Shown: piece after piece, positions 57,306 to 64,000 of the stretch
Numbering within the stretch: the first letter of the stretch is position 1
How the letters are laid out: the number at the start of each line of letters is the position of its first letter
Assembly (NCBI RefSeq): GCF_002001165.1
Contig: NZ_MUNQ01000012.1
Coordinates: 124,001 to 188,000 of the forward strand
Direction of reading: 5' to 3'
From: Rhodanobacter sp. C05
GTDB taxonomy: Bacteria > Pseudomonadota > Gammaproteobacteria > Xanthomonadales > Rhodanobacteraceae
DNA length: 64,000 nt
Translations under genes and position numbers: made by a program
The notes under the pieces: model-generated
What the model saw: only the letters and a program-made list of their open reading frames with translations
Database searches by the model: none
What the model was told of the DNA's origin: nothing

Positions 57306-60300
57306 ATGACCGTCCGCTATACCCACCTGCACCTGCACAGCGAATATTCGCTGGTCGACTCGACCATCCGCATCAAGGCGCTGGTCGCCGCCTGCGTGCG
57401 TGACGGCATCCCGGCAGTGGCGCTCACCGACGAATGCAACATGTTCGCGCTGGTGAAGTTCTACAAGGCATGCAGCGCGGCCGGCATCAAGCCGATCGGC
57501 GGCTGCGACCTGTGGATCAGCGCACTGGATGACCCGCGCCCGTGGCGACTGACCCTGCTTTGCCAGAACCGCGAGGGTTACCTCAACCTGTCGCGGCTGG
57601 TCTCGCGTGCCTGGCAGGAAGGTCAGCACAGCGGCCGCGCGCTGGTCGAATCCGGCTGGCTGACTGCCGATGCAAGCAAGGGCCTGATCGCCCTGCTGGG
57701 TCGTGACAGCGAGATCGGCCGCATCGCGCTGAACCAGGGTGTCGAGGCAGCTCTGGTGAAGCTGCGTCCGTTGGCACGGCTGTTCCCCGAGCGGCTGTAT
57801 CTGGAGCTGACCCGCTGCGGCCGCGACGGCGAGGAAAACTGGAATACCGCGGCGCTCGCGCTGGCGGCCGAACTCGGCCTGCCGGTGCTGGCCAGCAACG
57901 ATGTGCGATTCCTGAAGCAGGACGACTTCAGCGCACATGAAGCACGCGTGTGCATCAATCAAGGTCGCGTGCTCGCCGATCCGAAGCGTCCACGCGATTA
58001 CAGCGACCAGCAATACCTGAAGACGCCCGAGGAGATGGCCACGCTGTTCGCCGACCTTCCCGAGGCGCTGGAAAACAGCATCGAGTTGGCCAGGCGCTGC
58101 AACCTGGAACTGGAGTTCGGCAAGTACTACCTGCCTGACTTCCCGGTGCCGGCCGGCTACAACCTCGACAGCCACATCCGCGAGCTGTCGCGGCAGGGCC
58201 TGCAGGAACGCCTTGCGCTGGCGCCGCTCGCTGCCGGTTATGCGCTGGCCGACTACGAGGCGCGGCTGGAACGCGAGCTGGACGTCATCATCAAGATGGG
58301 CTTCCCCGGCTACTTCCTGATCGTTTCGGACTTCATCCGCTGGGGCAAGGACAATGGCATTCCGGTCGGACCGGGTCGTGGTTCCGGTGCCGGCTCGCTG
58401 GTCGCCTGGGCGCTGAAGATCACCGATCTGGATCCGCTGCAGTTCAACCTGCTGTTCGAGCGCTTCCTCAATCCCGAACGTGTGTCGATGCCCGACTTCG
58501 ACATCGACTTCTGCATGGATCGCCGCGACGAGGTGATCGACTACGTATCGCACAAGTACGGCCGCGATCGCGTCAGCCAGATCATCACCTACGGCTCGAT
58601 GGCGGCCAAGGCCGTGCTGCGCGACTCCGGCCGCGTGCTGAGCATGCCCTACGGCCAGGTCGATCGGCTGGCCAAGATGGTGCCGCCGCGACCGCTCGAT
58701 CTCACCTTGTCCGATGCGCTCGGCCGCTCGGAGAAATCGAAGAAAGAGACCGACCGCGTCGTCAAGGAATTCTGCGAGGCCTACGAGCAGGATGAAGAGG
58801 CCCGCGCCCTGATCGACCTGGCGCTGAGCCTGGAAAACCTCACCCGCAACGCCGGCAAGCACGCCGGTGGCGTGGTGATCGCGCCGACGCCGTTGACCGA
58901 CTTCGCGCCGCTGTACTGCGAAGCGGGCGGTGGTGGTGTGGTGACCCAGTACGACAAGGACGACGTGGAAGCGGTCGGCCTGGTCAAGTTCGACTTCCTC
59001 GGCCTGCGCACGCTGACCATCATCGACTGGGCAGTGAAGGCGATCAACGTGCGCCGCGCGAAAAGCGGTGAAGCGCCGCTGGATATTTCGCAGCTGCCGC
59101 TGGACGATCCGAAGCCGTATGAGCTGCTGAAGAAGGCGCAGACCGTCGCGGTATTCCAGCTCGAATCCTCCGGCATGCAGCGCATGCTGAAAGACGCGAA
59201 GCCCGACCGCTTCGAGGACATCATCGCGCTGGTGGCGCTGTATCGTCCCGGCCCGATGGACCTGATCCCCAGCTTCATCGCGCGCAAGCATGGCCGCGAG
59301 GACGTGGAATATCCCGACCCGCGCGTCGAGCCGATCCTGCAAGAGACCTACGGCATCATGGTCTACCAGGAGCAGGTGATGCAGATGGCGCAGATCGTCG
59401 GCGGCTACTCGCTCGGCGGCGCCGATCTGCTGCGTCGCGCGATGGGCAAGAAAGACGTCGAGAAAATGGCGAAGGAGCGCGCCAAGTTCCGCGAGGGTGC
59501 CGCGAAGGACGGTCTGGCCGGCGACAAGGCCGACACCATCTTCGACCTGATGGAGAAATTCGCCGGCTACGGCTTCAACAAATCGCACGCCGCCGCCTAT
59601 GCGCTGGTCTCATACCAGACCGCGTGGTTGAAGGCGCACTACCCGGCCGAGTTCATGGCGGCGACGATCTCGTCGGACATGGACAACACCGACAAGGCGG
59701 TGACCTTCCTCGATGAATCGCGTGCGCTCGGCATCACCGTGCAACCGCCGGACGTGAATGCGTCCGAATACATGTTTGTCGCAGTCGAGCCGAAGACCAT
59801 CCAGTACGGCCTTGGCGCGATCAAGGGTGTCGGTCAGGGCGCATGCGAAGCGATCGTCGCCGAACGCGTGCACGGCGCGTATACCGACCTGGCCAATTTC
59901 TGCCGTCGCGTCGACCCGACCAAGCTCAACCGCCGCGTACTGGAAGCACTGATCCTGTCCGGCGCACTGGATGCGCTGGCACCTACCCGCGCCAGCCTGA
60001 TGCTGCAGTTGCCCGATGCGATCAAGGCCGCCGAGCAGCATCTGCGCGACAAGCAATCCGGCCAGAACGACATGTTCGGCGCCGCGACGGGCGCGCTGAC
60101 GCCGGTAGTCCACATCAACCTGCCGACAGCGCCGGAATGGCCGCTGGAGCAGAAGTTGCAGGGCGAACGCGACACGCTCGGGCATTACCTGTCCGGCCAT
60201 CCCACCGACCCGTGGAAGGACGAGCTGGCACAGCTGTCCACCTGCCCGCTCGGCGAGATCGCCGACCGCTACCAGCCGCCGAAACCGCGCAAGAACGACA

Positions 60301-60845
60301 ACGACGACGGCAACCGCTTCCGCCGCGGCCCCGACACGCCCTGGACGGTCGCCGGCATGGTTACTGCCGTGCGCAAGCGTGGCGACAGCGACGCCTTCGT
60401 GCGGCTAGAGGATGGCAGCGGCATCATCGAAGTGAGCTTCTTCGGCGAGCTGTACCAGCAGGTCGCGCCACTACTTACCCGCGACCAGATGCTGATCGTC
60501 GAGGGTGGTCTGCGCATCGACGATTTCTCCGGCGGCGGCTTCCAGTTGCGCGCGCGCAACGCCATCTCATTGGCTGACGCCTGTCGCAAACACGCGCGGC
60601 TGCTGCAGCTGAAATTGAACGGCATCGGCCCCGGCTTCGTCGAACAACTGCAGCATGCGCTGGCCGGTTATCGCGGCGGCCGCGCCAGCGTGACCCTGCA
60701 TGGCTATCGCAACCAGGGCGCCCAGGCCGACCTGGAGCTGGGTGAGGATTGGCGCGTGGATGCCATCCCCGAACTGCTGCGCGCCGTGCGTGCGCTGCCT
60801 GGCGTGCAAGCCGTGCGACTGCGCATCGTCAAGCAGCAGGATTGA
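57306..60845 (+). CDS. dnaE: DNA polymerase III alpha subunit
   Basis: This is the replicative polymerase, 1179 residues against 1160 in E. coli. An N-terminal PHP domain (YTHLHLHSEYSLVDSTIRI) is followed by the palm with catalytic aspartates in PDFDIDF (about 396-402) and the third near DFLGLRTL, the tau/beta-binding regions, and a C-terminal OB fold (TPWTVAGMVTAVRKRGD). The start at 57306 gives MTVRYTHLHLHSEYS. Repeats lie directly after it. Confidence 0.98.
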   Translation: MTVRYTHLHLHSEYSLVDSTIRIKALVAACVRDGIPAVALTDECNMFALVKFYKACSAAGIKPIGGCDLWISALDDPRPWRLTLLCQNREGYLNLSRLVSRAWQEGQHSGRALVESGWLTADASKGLIALLGRDSEIGRIALNQGVEAALVKLRPLARLFPERLYLELTRCGRDGEENWNTAALALAAELGLPVLASNDVRFLKQDDFSAHEARVCINQGRVLADPKRPRDYSDQQYLKTPEEMATLFADLPEALENSIELARRCNLELEFGKYYLPDFPVPAGYNLDSHIRELSRQGLQERLALAPLAAGYALADYEARLERELDVIIKMGFPGYFLIVSDFIRWGKDNGIPVGPGRGSGAGSLVAWALKITDLDPLQFNLLFERFLNPERVSMPDFDIDFCMDRRDEVIDYVSHKYGRDRVSQIITYGSMAAKAVLRDSGRVLSMPYGQVDRLAKMVPPRPLDLTLSDALGRSEKSKKETDRVVKEFCEAYEQDEEARALIDLALSLENLTRNAGKHAGGVVIAPTPLTDFAPLYCEAGGGGVVTQYDKDDVEAVGLVKFDFLGLRTLTIIDWAVKAINVRRAKSGEAPLDISQLPLDDPKPYELLKKAQTVAVFQLESSGMQRMLKDAKPDRFEDIIALVALYRPGPMDLIPSFIARKHGREDVEYPDPRVEPILQETYGIMVYQEQVMQMAQIVGGYSLGGADLLRRAMGKKDVEKMAKERAKFREGAAKDGLAGDKADTIFDLMEKFAGYGFNKSHAAAYALVSYQTAWLKAHYPAEFMAATISSDMDNTDKAVTFLDESRALGITVQPPDVNASEYMFVAVEPKTIQYGLGAIKGVGQGACEAIVAERVHGAYTDLANFCRRVDPTKLNRRVLEALILSGALDALAPTRASLMLQLPDAIKAAEQHLRDKQSGQNDMFGAATGALTPVVHINLPTAPEWPLEQKLQGERDTLGHYLSGHPTDPWKDELAQLSTCPLGEIADRYQPPKPRKNDNDDGNRFRRGPDTPWTVAGMVTAVRKRGDSDAFVRLEDGSGIIEVSFFGELYQQVAPLLTRDQMLIVEGGLRIDDFSGGGFQLRARNAISLADACRKHARLLQLKLNGIGPGFVEQLQHALAGYRGGRASVTLHGYRNQGAQADLELGEDWRVDAIPELLRAVRALPGVQAVRLRIVKQQD

Positions 60846-60858
60846 ACCGCGACATGTT

Positions 60859-60960
60859 CCCTCCCCTGCTTGCAGGGGAGGGTTAGGGTGGGGTCGCTCT
60901 TGATCTTTCCGCCAGTTCGGGTAACCCCCTCCCAACCTCCCCCTGCAAAGCAGAGGGAGG
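60859..60960. repeat. Pair of inverted GC-rich intergenic repeats after dnaE
   Basis: Copy 1 (60859-60894) is an 11-bp hairpin (CCCTCCCCTGC/GCAGGGGAGGG) followed by TTAGGGTGGGGT. Copy 2 (60923-60960) is the reverse complement form, ACCCCCTCCCAACCTCCCCCTGC-type sequence with its own hairpin. They face each other between convergent dnaE and yajD and may also stop transcription. The layout resembles paired REP-type elements. Confidence 0.75.
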
Positions 60961-60970
60961 AGAAAAGCCC

Positions 60971-61348
60971 TCACTTCTTGCCACGCTCCATCATCGCCTT
61001 CAAATCGGCAAACGGATTGCCGGTGGCGGCCGGCGCATCTTCCACTTCCATCACGCCACCGCGCACATGGTCGATATGCCGCGAGTGCTCGTTATCGTGG
61101 CAATACACACACAGCAACTCCCAGTTGCTGCCGTCGGGTGGATTGAAATCATGATCGTGGTTGCGATGGTGCACGGTCAGTTCCTGCAGGTTCGCGCGGG
61201 TGAACTCGCGCGCGCAACGGCCGCACACCCACGGATACATCTTCAGCGCGCGCTCGCGATAGCCCAGCTCGCGCTGCTCGGCGTTGCGCCGTGCCTCGGC
61301 CACGATACGGTCGAGCTTGGCGTTGTCGATGGGTGGTTTGATCGGCAT
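60971..61348 (-). CDS. yajD: HNH nuclease family protein YajD
   Basis: This is a 125-residue protein with an HNH fold: CGRC zinc ligands, the core [37 protein letters not shown]. coli YajD has about 115 residues and the same motifs; its cellular role is not settled. The start at 61348 gives [22 protein letters not shown]. It is convergent with dnaE and divergent from accA. Confidence 0.9.
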   Translation of the reverse strand: MPIKPPIDNAKLDRIVAEARRNAEQRELGYRERALKMYPWVCGRCAREFTRANLQELTVHHRNHDHDFNPPDGSNWELLCVYCHDNEHSRHIDHVRGGVMEVEDAPAATGNPFADLKAMMERGKK

Positions 61349-61509
61349 GGTCGGACCTGATGCAAGCAGTGCTGGATGGGGCGGACGATAGCGCAATCGG
61401 CCGATACTCGGCAGGTATCTGCCGAGCCCGTCACAGCCATACGGCGGCGTTCTCGCGTTTTCCTTCGGGACGGTATACTGAGCCGCTTCCGTGTCATGAA
61501 ATGCAACGA

Positions 61510-62466
61510 ATGAACCCAAACTTCCTCGATTTCGAACAACCGATCGCCGAACTGGACGCGAAGATCGAAGAGCTTCGCCATGCCAGCAGCGGCCAGGCGT
61601 TCAATATCGACGAGGAAGTCGGCCGGTTGCGCGAAAAGCTGAAGATCAAGACCGCTGACATCTTCCGCAACCTCAACTCCTGGCAGACCACCCAGCTGTC
61701 ACGCCATCCGGCACGGCCGTACACGCTCGACTACATCGGCGTGATCTGCGAGGAATTCCACGAACTGGCCGGCGACCGCATGTACGCCGAAGACGCCGCC
61801 ATTGTGGGCGGCCTCGGTCGCATCAATGGGCGGCCGGTGATGATCATCGGCCACCAGAAGGGCCGCAACACCAAGGACAAGGTCCGCCGCAACTTCGGCA
61901 TGCCGCGCCCGGAGGGTTACCGCAAGGCGCTGCGCCTGATGAAGATGGCCGAACGCTTCGGCCTGCCGCTGCTGACCCTGATCGACACCCCCGGAGCCTA
62001 TCCCGGCGTCGGCGCCGAGGAGCGCGGCCAGAGCGAGGCGATCGCCCGCAATCTCATGGAAATGGCCGAACTGAAGGTGCCGATCATCTGCACCGTGATC
62101 GGCGAAGGCGGCTCCGGTGGCGCGCTGGCGATCGGCGTGGGCGACCGCACCCTGATGCTGCAGTATTCGACCTATTCGGTGATCTCGCCGGAAGGCTGCG
62201 CCTCGATCCTGTGGAAGAGCCCGGACAAGGTCAAGGACGCGGCCGAAGCACTCGGCATGACCGCGCCACGTCTCCTTGAGCTCGGCCTGATCGACAAGCT
62301 GGTGCGTGAACCGCTCGGTGGCGCCCATCGCAATCCGCGTTCAATGGCGGTACGCCTGAAGGCCGTGCTGCTGAACCAGCTCGATGAGCTGGAGGCGATG
62401 CCACTGCCCGACCTGCTCGAACAGCGCTACAAGCGTCTGCGCAGCTACGGCGCCTACCAGGAATAA
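61510..62466 (+). CDS. accA: Acetyl-CoA carboxylase carboxyltransferase subunit alpha
   Basis: AccA with AccD transfers the carboxyl from biotin to acetyl-CoA for fatty acid synthesis. The 318 residues begin [23 protein letters not shown], matching the family, and include the crotonase-type oxyanion elements [15 protein letters not shown]. An ATG at 61501 is also in frame. It stands in the usual place after dnaE, with yajD in between. Confidence 0.98.
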   Translation: MNPNFLDFEQPIAELDAKIEELRHASSGQAFNIDEEVGRLREKLKIKTADIFRNLNSWQTTQLSRHPARPYTLDYIGVICEEFHELAGDRMYAEDAAIVGGLGRINGRPVMIIGHQKGRNTKDKVRRNFGMPRPEGYRKALRLMKMAERFGLPLLTLIDTPGAYPGVGAEERGQSEAIARNLMEMAELKVPIICTVIGEGGSGGALAIGVGDRTLMLQYSTYSVISPEGCASILWKSPDKVKDAAEALGMTAPRLLELGLIDKLVREPLGGAHRNPRSMAVRLKAVLLNQLDELEAMPLPDLLEQRYKRLRSYGAYQE

Positions 62467-62546
62467 CCGTCTACGCAACCCACGCGGCGACAGCCGCGTG
62501 CTTGGCGTTACCATCGGCATCACCTTCCTGCTGGCGGTATCCCGTC

Positions 62547-63287
62547 ATGGCTCACGACACCACCAAACTCGCCGTCCTGATCGACGCCGACAACGCGCGG
62601 CCGGCGATCGTCGAGGGCCTGCTCGCGGAGATCGCCAAGTACGGCACCGCGCACGTCAAGCGCATCTACGGCGACTGGACCAAGCCTGATCTCAATGGCT
62701 GGAAGGAAGTGCTGCTGCGCCACTCGATCCAGCCGATCCAGCAGTTCCGCTACACCGTCGGCAAGAACGCCACCGACTCGGCGATGATCATCGATGCGAT
62801 GGACCTGCTTTACGCCGAACGCTTCGATGGTTTCTGCATTGTCTCCAGCGACAGCGACTTCACCCGGCTCGCCTCACGCATCCGCGAGTCCGGTCGGATC
62901 GTCTACGGCTTCGGCGAGAAGAAGACGCCCGAACCGTTCCGCACCGCCTGCGACAAGTTCATCTACACCGAGGTGCTGGCCGCCTCGACCGCCGCCGAGG
63001 CCGAAGCCGCGCCGAAGCAGCGCTCGGCCAAGGAGCTGCGTGGCGATACCCACCTGATGAACATGCTGCGCAACGCGATCGAAGCGGCATCGGATGACAC
63101 CGGCTGGGCCGGGCTCGGCGCGATCGGCAGCATCATCAACAAGCAGTCGCCGGACTTCGACTCGCGCAACTACGGCTTCGCCAAGCTGAGTGGGCTGATC
63201 AAGGGCGTCGGCCTGTTCGATACCGAGGAACGCCTTATCGGCAACGGCAAGCATATCTACGTGCGGCCTCGCGTCCCAAAGAAATGA
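62547..63287 (+). CDS. NYN-domain RNase with C-terminal OST-HTH/LOTUS domain
   Basis: The 246-residue protein has an N-terminal NYN (PIN-like) domain with the acidic residues LIDADN, KNATDSAMIIDAMD and IVSSDSDFTRLA expected to bind metal. A C-terminal OST-HTH (LOTUS) domain (about 165-246, LMNMLRNAIEAASDDTGWAGLGAIGSIINKQSPDFDSRNYGFAKLSGLI) is thought to bind RNA. Such proteins are widespread but their targets are mostly unknown. It lies between accA and tilS on the same strand. Confidence 0.88.
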   Translation: MAHDTTKLAVLIDADNARPAIVEGLLAEIAKYGTAHVKRIYGDWTKPDLNGWKEVLLRHSIQPIQQFRYTVGKNATDSAMIIDAMDLLYAERFDGFCIVSSDSDFTRLASRIRESGRIVYGFGEKKTPEPFRTACDKFIYTEVLAASTAAEAEAAPKQRSAKELRGDTHLMNMLRNAIEAASDDTGWAGLGAIGSIINKQSPDFDSRNYGFAKLSGLIKGVGLFDTEERLIGNGKHIYVRPRVPKK

Positions 63288-63297
63288 GCGGTTCGAA

Positions 63298-64000
63298 GTG
63301 AGCGACGCGCTGCACCAGCACCTGCTTGCCGCCTTGGCTGAAGCGCCTGTGGTACCGCTGTGCGTCGCCTTCAGCGGTGGCCCGGATTCCACTGCGCTGC
63401 TGCACTCGCTGGCGCAACTTCCCGCCGCGCGTTCGCGCGGTCTGCGCGCGTTGCATGTCGATCATGGCCTGCACGCCGACAGCAACGCATGGGCCGAGCA
63501 TTGCCAATGTTTCTGCGTCTCGCTGGCGCTGCCGTGCGACGTTCTTCGCGTGCAGGTCGACACCAGCAAGGGCGATGGCCTGGAAGCGGCCGCACGCCGC
63601 GCGCGTTACGACGCACTCGCCACGCACCTGCACGAAGGTGAATGGCTGTTGCTCGGCCACCACCGCGACGACCAGGTCGAGACGGTCCTGCTCAAGCTGC
63701 TGCGCGGCGCCGGCCCCGATGCCTTGGGCGGCATGCGTGCCTTGCGCCCGTTCGGTCGCGGCCAGTTATGGCGGCCACTGCTGCATCTGTCGCGACAGCA
63801 GCTGCGTGATTACGTTGAGGTGCATGCGCTGGACTGCATCGACGATCCTTCCAACGCCGATACCAAGCTCGCGCGCAACCACCTGCGCCACGCGATCCTG
63901 CCGCAACTGACGCGGCACTGGCCGCAGGCAACCGATTCGATCCTGCATAGCGCCGCCCTCTGCCGTGCTGCTGCCGACACCTTGCGGACGCAATGGCTGA
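63298..64000 (+). CDS. tilS: tRNA(Ile)-lysidine synthase TilS (partial, runs off right edge)
   Basis: TilS converts cytidine-34 of tRNA-Ile(CAU) to lysidine. Reading from the GTG at 63298 gives 234 open codons to the edge. The PP-loop ATPase signature SGGPDST lies near residue 25 (CVAFSGGPDSTALLHSL), followed by HVDHGLHADSNAWAEHC and LLGHHRDDQVETVLLKLLRG, typical of the family. The C-terminal substrate domains lie outside. It follows the NYN gene by 10 bp. Confidence 0.93.
   Translation, partial: MSDALHQHLLAALAEAPVVPLCVAFSGGPDSTALLHSLAQLPAARSRGLRALHVDHGLHADSNAWAEHCQCFCVSLALPCDVLRVQVDTSKGDGLEAAARRARYDALATHLHEGEWLLLGHHRDDQVETVLLKLLRGAGPDALGGMRALRPFGRGQLWRPLLHLSRQQLRDYVEVHALDCIDDPSNADTKLARNHLRHAILPQLTRHWPQATDSILHSAALCRAAADTLRTQWL

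Noticed and set aside
57246-59588. 780-codon minus-strand ORF opposite dnaE
   Set aside because: dnaE is unmistakable on the plus strand; the antisense frame is open only because of codon-position GC bias.

Overview
The window reads as chromosomal DNA of a GC-rich gammaproteobacterium. Gene orders such as queA-tgt-yajC-secD-secF, thrS-infC-rpmI-rplT-pheS-pheT-ihfA and rpsB-tsf-pyrH-frr-uppS-cdsA-dxr-rseP-bamA-lpxD-fabZ-lpxA-lpxB-rnhB-dnaE-accA-tilS point to the Xanthomonadales/Lysobacterales, probably a Rhodanobacter- or Dyella-like member. The taxonomic placement is inference from gene order and protein resemblance recalled from memory; no search was run.

Layout. 1-4783 (minus) is a type III restriction-modification operon: a small upstream ORF, mod, and res, which runs off the left edge. 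A divergent Xre-type regulator follows, with a perfect palindrome between them. 5390-7068 holds the peptidoglycan-recycling pair amgK-murU. 7165-12889 (minus) is queA-tgt-yajC-secD-secF. 12967-16354 (minus) is a self-contained unit bounded by terminators: a structured non-coding leader, two abutting tRNA-like RNAs with shortened acceptor stems, a slipin (SPFH) gene and the RNA ligase gene rtcB. 16618-20302 (minus) is an ABC-2 exporter joined to a DesK/DesR-like two-component system. 20596-28192 is a mixed metabolic stretch: a class III aminotransferase, a PsiF-repeat protein, upp, a proline iminopeptidase, a D-2-hydroxyglutarate dehydrogenase-like oxidase divergent from serA, a hypothetical gene and tRNA-Pro.

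28263-35893 (minus) is the translation block thrS-infC-rpmI-rplT-pheS-pheT-ihfA-merR. thrS carries what looks like a transcription attenuator with an eight-residue leader peptide containing tandem threonines, infC starts on ATC, and rplT-pheS is split by an intrinsic terminator. 35963-41279 carries a nucleotide-sugar epimerase, hemJ, glnD, a small membrane protein and map. From 41337 to the right edge the plus strand carries the long rpsB to tilS cluster for translation, isoprenoid, phospholipid, lipid A and outer-membrane assembly. The skp gene usually found between bamA and lpxD is absent and a strong terminator sits there instead. Short GC-rich intergenic repeats lie before rnhB and after dnaE.

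The most interesting candidate system is the 12967-16354 unit. It pairs an RNA repair ligase and a membrane-scaffold-like protein with two tandem 73-nt RNAs. These keep the D, anticodon and T arms and a 3' CCA, but lack a normal seven-base-pair acceptor stem.
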